Below are positions 4,460-5,801 of a DNA stretch of 5,801 nt, piece after piece. The translations under genes and the position numbers were made by a program. Position 1 is the first letter of the stretch; the number at the start of each line of letters is the position of its first letter. The stretch comes from an uncultured Hyphomonadaceae bacterium. GTDB taxonomy: Bacteria > Pseudomonadota > Alphaproteobacteria > Caulobacterales > Hyphomonadaceae. Below the pieces are notes generated by a model. It did no database searches. It was not told the DNA's origin and was given only the letters and a program-made list of their open reading frames with translations. The stretch lies in NCBI GenBank assembly GCA_937873805.1, contig CALMWO010000545.1, forward strand, positions 1-5,801, in the 5' to 3' direction.

Positions 4460-5694
4460 ACATGGACGTTTCAACGGCAGCGCGCTGGCGCGCGGGAATA
4501 CTGGCGACGGTGCTGATTGCGGGCGGCGGCGGATATTGGCTCGGACAGCAGAGGAATGGCGAAGCGGCACCAACGACGGCGAGCGATGGTACGCGCAAGG
4601 TGCTCTACTATTACGACCCGATGTTTCCGAACCAGAAGTTCGAGCGTGCCGGCAAGTCGCCATTCATGGATATGCAGCTTATCCCCAAATATGCCGACGA
4701 AGGGGCAGGCGGCACGGCGGCACAGGGGGTCAGTATCGACCCGGCGGCGATGCAGAATCTCGGTATCCGGGTTGTTGCGGCCGAGATGGGCAGCCTCTCT
4801 GCCACGCTCAATGCGACCGGCAGCATCGACTTCAACCAGCGCGATGTGGCGATCGTTCAGGCCCGTTCTGGCGGGTTCGTCTCACGCGTCTATGGCCGCG
4901 CGCCCGGCGACGTGATCGGCGCGGGTGCGCCCATTGCCGACGTGCAATTGCCCGAGTGGGGCGGTGCTCAAACCGAGTTCCTCAGTGTCAAACGGCTCGG
5001 CAAGCCTGAACTATTGGCAGCCGCGCGGCAGCGGTTGCGGCTGATGGGCATGTCCGACAGCCTGATCGCGCAGGTCGAGCGGACAGGCCGGACCAATGGC
5101 ACAGTGACGATCACCTCGCCGATCGCGGGCGTAATCCAGTCGCTCGATGCCCGGCAAGGTGTGACCCTGGCGCAGGGACAGACGCTCGTGCAAGTCACTG
5201 GCATCGGGACAGTCTGGCTCAATGCCGCCGTTCCCGAAGCGCAGGCCGGGAGCGTCAGGGTCGGGCAAAATGCGGCAGCGGCACTCACCGCCTTCCCGGG
5301 TGAGAACTTTGGCGGGCGGGTGATTGCCATTCTGCCTACCACGCAGACCGACAGTCGCACGCTGACAGTGCGTATCGAGCTTGCCAATCGGGGTGGCCGC
5401 CTGCGCCCCGGCATGTTCGCTCAGGTTGCGCTGGGCGGGGACGCAAAGCCTGCACTGCTGGTGCCGAGCGAAGCGGTTATCCGCACCGGCACGCGAAACA
5501 TCGTCATGCTGGCGACGGGCGATGGCCGCTATCATCCGGCGGAAGTCAGGACAGGCCGAGAAGGCAGCGGCAAGACCGAGGTGCTTGCTGGACTTGGCAC
5601 TGGCGAGAAGATCGTCGCGTCGGGTCAGTTCCTGCTCGATTCCGAAGCAAGCCTTACCGGCATCGCAGTACGTCCGCTGGAGGGCAGTCGATGA
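4456..5694 (+). CDS. cusB: CusB/SilB-type periplasmic adaptor of an RND metal efflux system
   Basis: This 412-residue membrane-fusion protein links pump and outer-membrane channel. An N-terminal anchor lies at about residues 13-30 (AGILATVLIAGGGGYWLG). Next is a heavy-metal-binding domain at about 49-82 with YYYDPMFPNQKF and GKSPFMDMQLIPKYADE. M56, M71 and M73 have the same spacing (15 and 2) as the three Met residues that bind Cu(I)/Ag(I) in E. coli CusB. The barrel-sandwich half VAIVQARSGGFVSRVYGRAPG (131-151) pairs with VTITSPIAGVIQSLDARQGV (217-236), flanking a short helical hairpin. A beta-barrel follows at 252-330 (with GGRLRPGMFAQV) and a membrane-proximal domain at 332-405 (LLVPSEAVIRTG, GLGTGEKIVASGQFLLDSEA). 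GGGGAG 8 nt upstream supports the start. It overlaps cusC and cusA by 4 nt each, giving coupled, stoichiometric synthesis. The Met triad favours copper/silver over zinc/cobalt/cadmium. Confidence 0.92.
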   Translation: MNMDVSTAARWRAGILATVLIAGGGGYWLGQQRNGEAAPTTASDGTRKVLYYYDPMFPNQKFERAGKSPFMDMQLIPKYADEGAGGTAAQGVSIDPAAMQNLGIRVVAAEMGSLSATLNATGSIDFNQRDVAIVQARSGGFVSRVYGRAPGDVIGAGAPIADVQLPEWGGAQTEFLSVKRLGKPELLAAARQRLRLMGMSDSLIAQVERTGRTNGTVTITSPIAGVIQSLDARQGVTLAQGQTLVQVTGIGTVWLNAAVPEAQAGSVRVGQNAAAALTAFPGENFGGRVIAILPTTQTDSRTLTVRIELANRGGRLRPGMFAQVALGGDAKPALLVPSEAVIRTGTRNIVMLATGDGRYHPAEVRTGREGSGKTEVLAGLGTGEKIVASGQFLLDSEASLTGIAVRPLEGSR

Positions 5695-5801
5695 TCGCCA
5701 GGATCATTCGCGCCTCGGTCGCGGCGCGCGGGCTGGTGCTTGCGGCAGCACTCGTGCTGACAATCATCGGCGTGGCCGCAGTCAGGACTACCCCAGTCGA
5801 T
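5691..5801 (+). CDS. cusA: CusA/CzcA-family RND efflux pump, N-terminal 37 codons
   Basis: The visible residues MIARIIRASVAARGLVLAAA, then LVLTIIGVAAVRTTPVD, match the start of heavy-metal RND permeases: a short cytoplasmic helix, TM1, and the TPxDALPD loop that follows (only TPVD is seen here). These proteins have about 1,040 residues, so more than 95 percent lies beyond the right edge. The protein is the proton-driven inner-membrane engine of the tripartite complex with the two genes before it. The ATG overlaps the adaptor stop (ATGA), and GGAGGG lies 6 nt upstream, a strong ribosome binding site. Metal specificity residues (the Met pairs in CusA, or acidic residues in TM4) are not visible, so the Cus assignment rests on the adaptor. 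Confidence 0.88.
   Translation, partial: MIARIIRASVAARGLVLAAALVLTIIGVAAVRTTPVD

Noticed and set aside
3935..4663. A 242-codon open frame on the minus strand across the cusC/cusB junction
   Set aside because: It lies opposite two clearly recognisable genes, its translation is Arg/His/Pro-rich without any motif or signal, and no ribosome binding site was seen.
4254..5009. A 251-codon open frame on the plus strand overlapping cusC and cusB in another frame
   Set aside because: The composition is typical of a shifted reading of real genes (many Arg, Cys and Gly), and both correct frames are well supported.
5011..5535. A 174-codon open frame on the minus strand inside cusB
   Set aside because: It is antisense to conserved adaptor domains, and nothing in its translation resembles a known protein.
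1..5801. tRNA, rRNA, CRISPR array, integrase or insertion sequence
   Set aside because: Reading both strands by eye, I found no cloverleaf, regular repeat-spacer pattern, transposase motif or paired terminal inverted repeats.

Overview
This window looks like part of a metal-resistance island from a high-GC alphaproteobacterium. Sphingomonadales (Sphingopyxis/Novosphingobium/Sphingobium type) is my best guess, based on gene style and remembered family resemblance; no search was possible. Genes are packed tightly, with several 4-base stop/start overlaps (ATGA or GTGA), and most are recognisable membrane, periplasmic or metal-responsive proteins.

Left module (1-2706). A divergent control region at about 1462-1531 separates two sets of genes. 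Leftward (minus strand) are a short CDF-family cation transporter (829-1461), an overlapping class I SAM-dependent methyltransferase (188-832), and the first 61 codons of an unidentified protein with an N-terminal membrane or signal segment (1-183). Rightward are a MerR-family metal sensor with the Cys77/Cys112/Cys120 ligand pattern (1532-1933), a DUF3147-family membrane protein broken by an apparent deletion of about 22 nt (1930-2258), a YnfA/UPF0060 membrane protein (2255-2581), and a 36-codon stub resembling the N-terminus of a different SAM methyltransferase (2596-2706). The control region holds a perfect 9-3-9 palindrome inside an unusually long (19 bp) promoter spacer that reads toward the transporter. 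This is the classic MerR activation architecture.

Right module (2764-5801, plus strand). A small exported Met/Cys-containing protein (2764-3159) precedes a Cus-type tripartite RND efflux operon: outer-membrane factor cusC-like (3230-4459), periplasmic adaptor cusB-like with an N-terminal heavy-metal-binding domain carrying the Met triad of E. coli CusB (4456-5694), and the beginning of the inner-membrane pump cusA (5691 to the window edge). The three efflux genes overlap by 4 nt each. The best inference is Cu(I)/Ag(I) export across both membranes, while the left module probably responds to divalent Zn/Cd/Pb-type ions.

The junction around 2700-2760, with a broken methyltransferase gene just before the cus leader gene, together with the decayed DUF3147 gene, suggests two resistance modules joined by recombination. 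I see no transposase, tRNA, rRNA or CRISPR array. No completely new system is evident. The least-characterised pieces are the small Met/Cys protein, the methyltransferase tied to a metal transporter, and the protein cut at the left edge.
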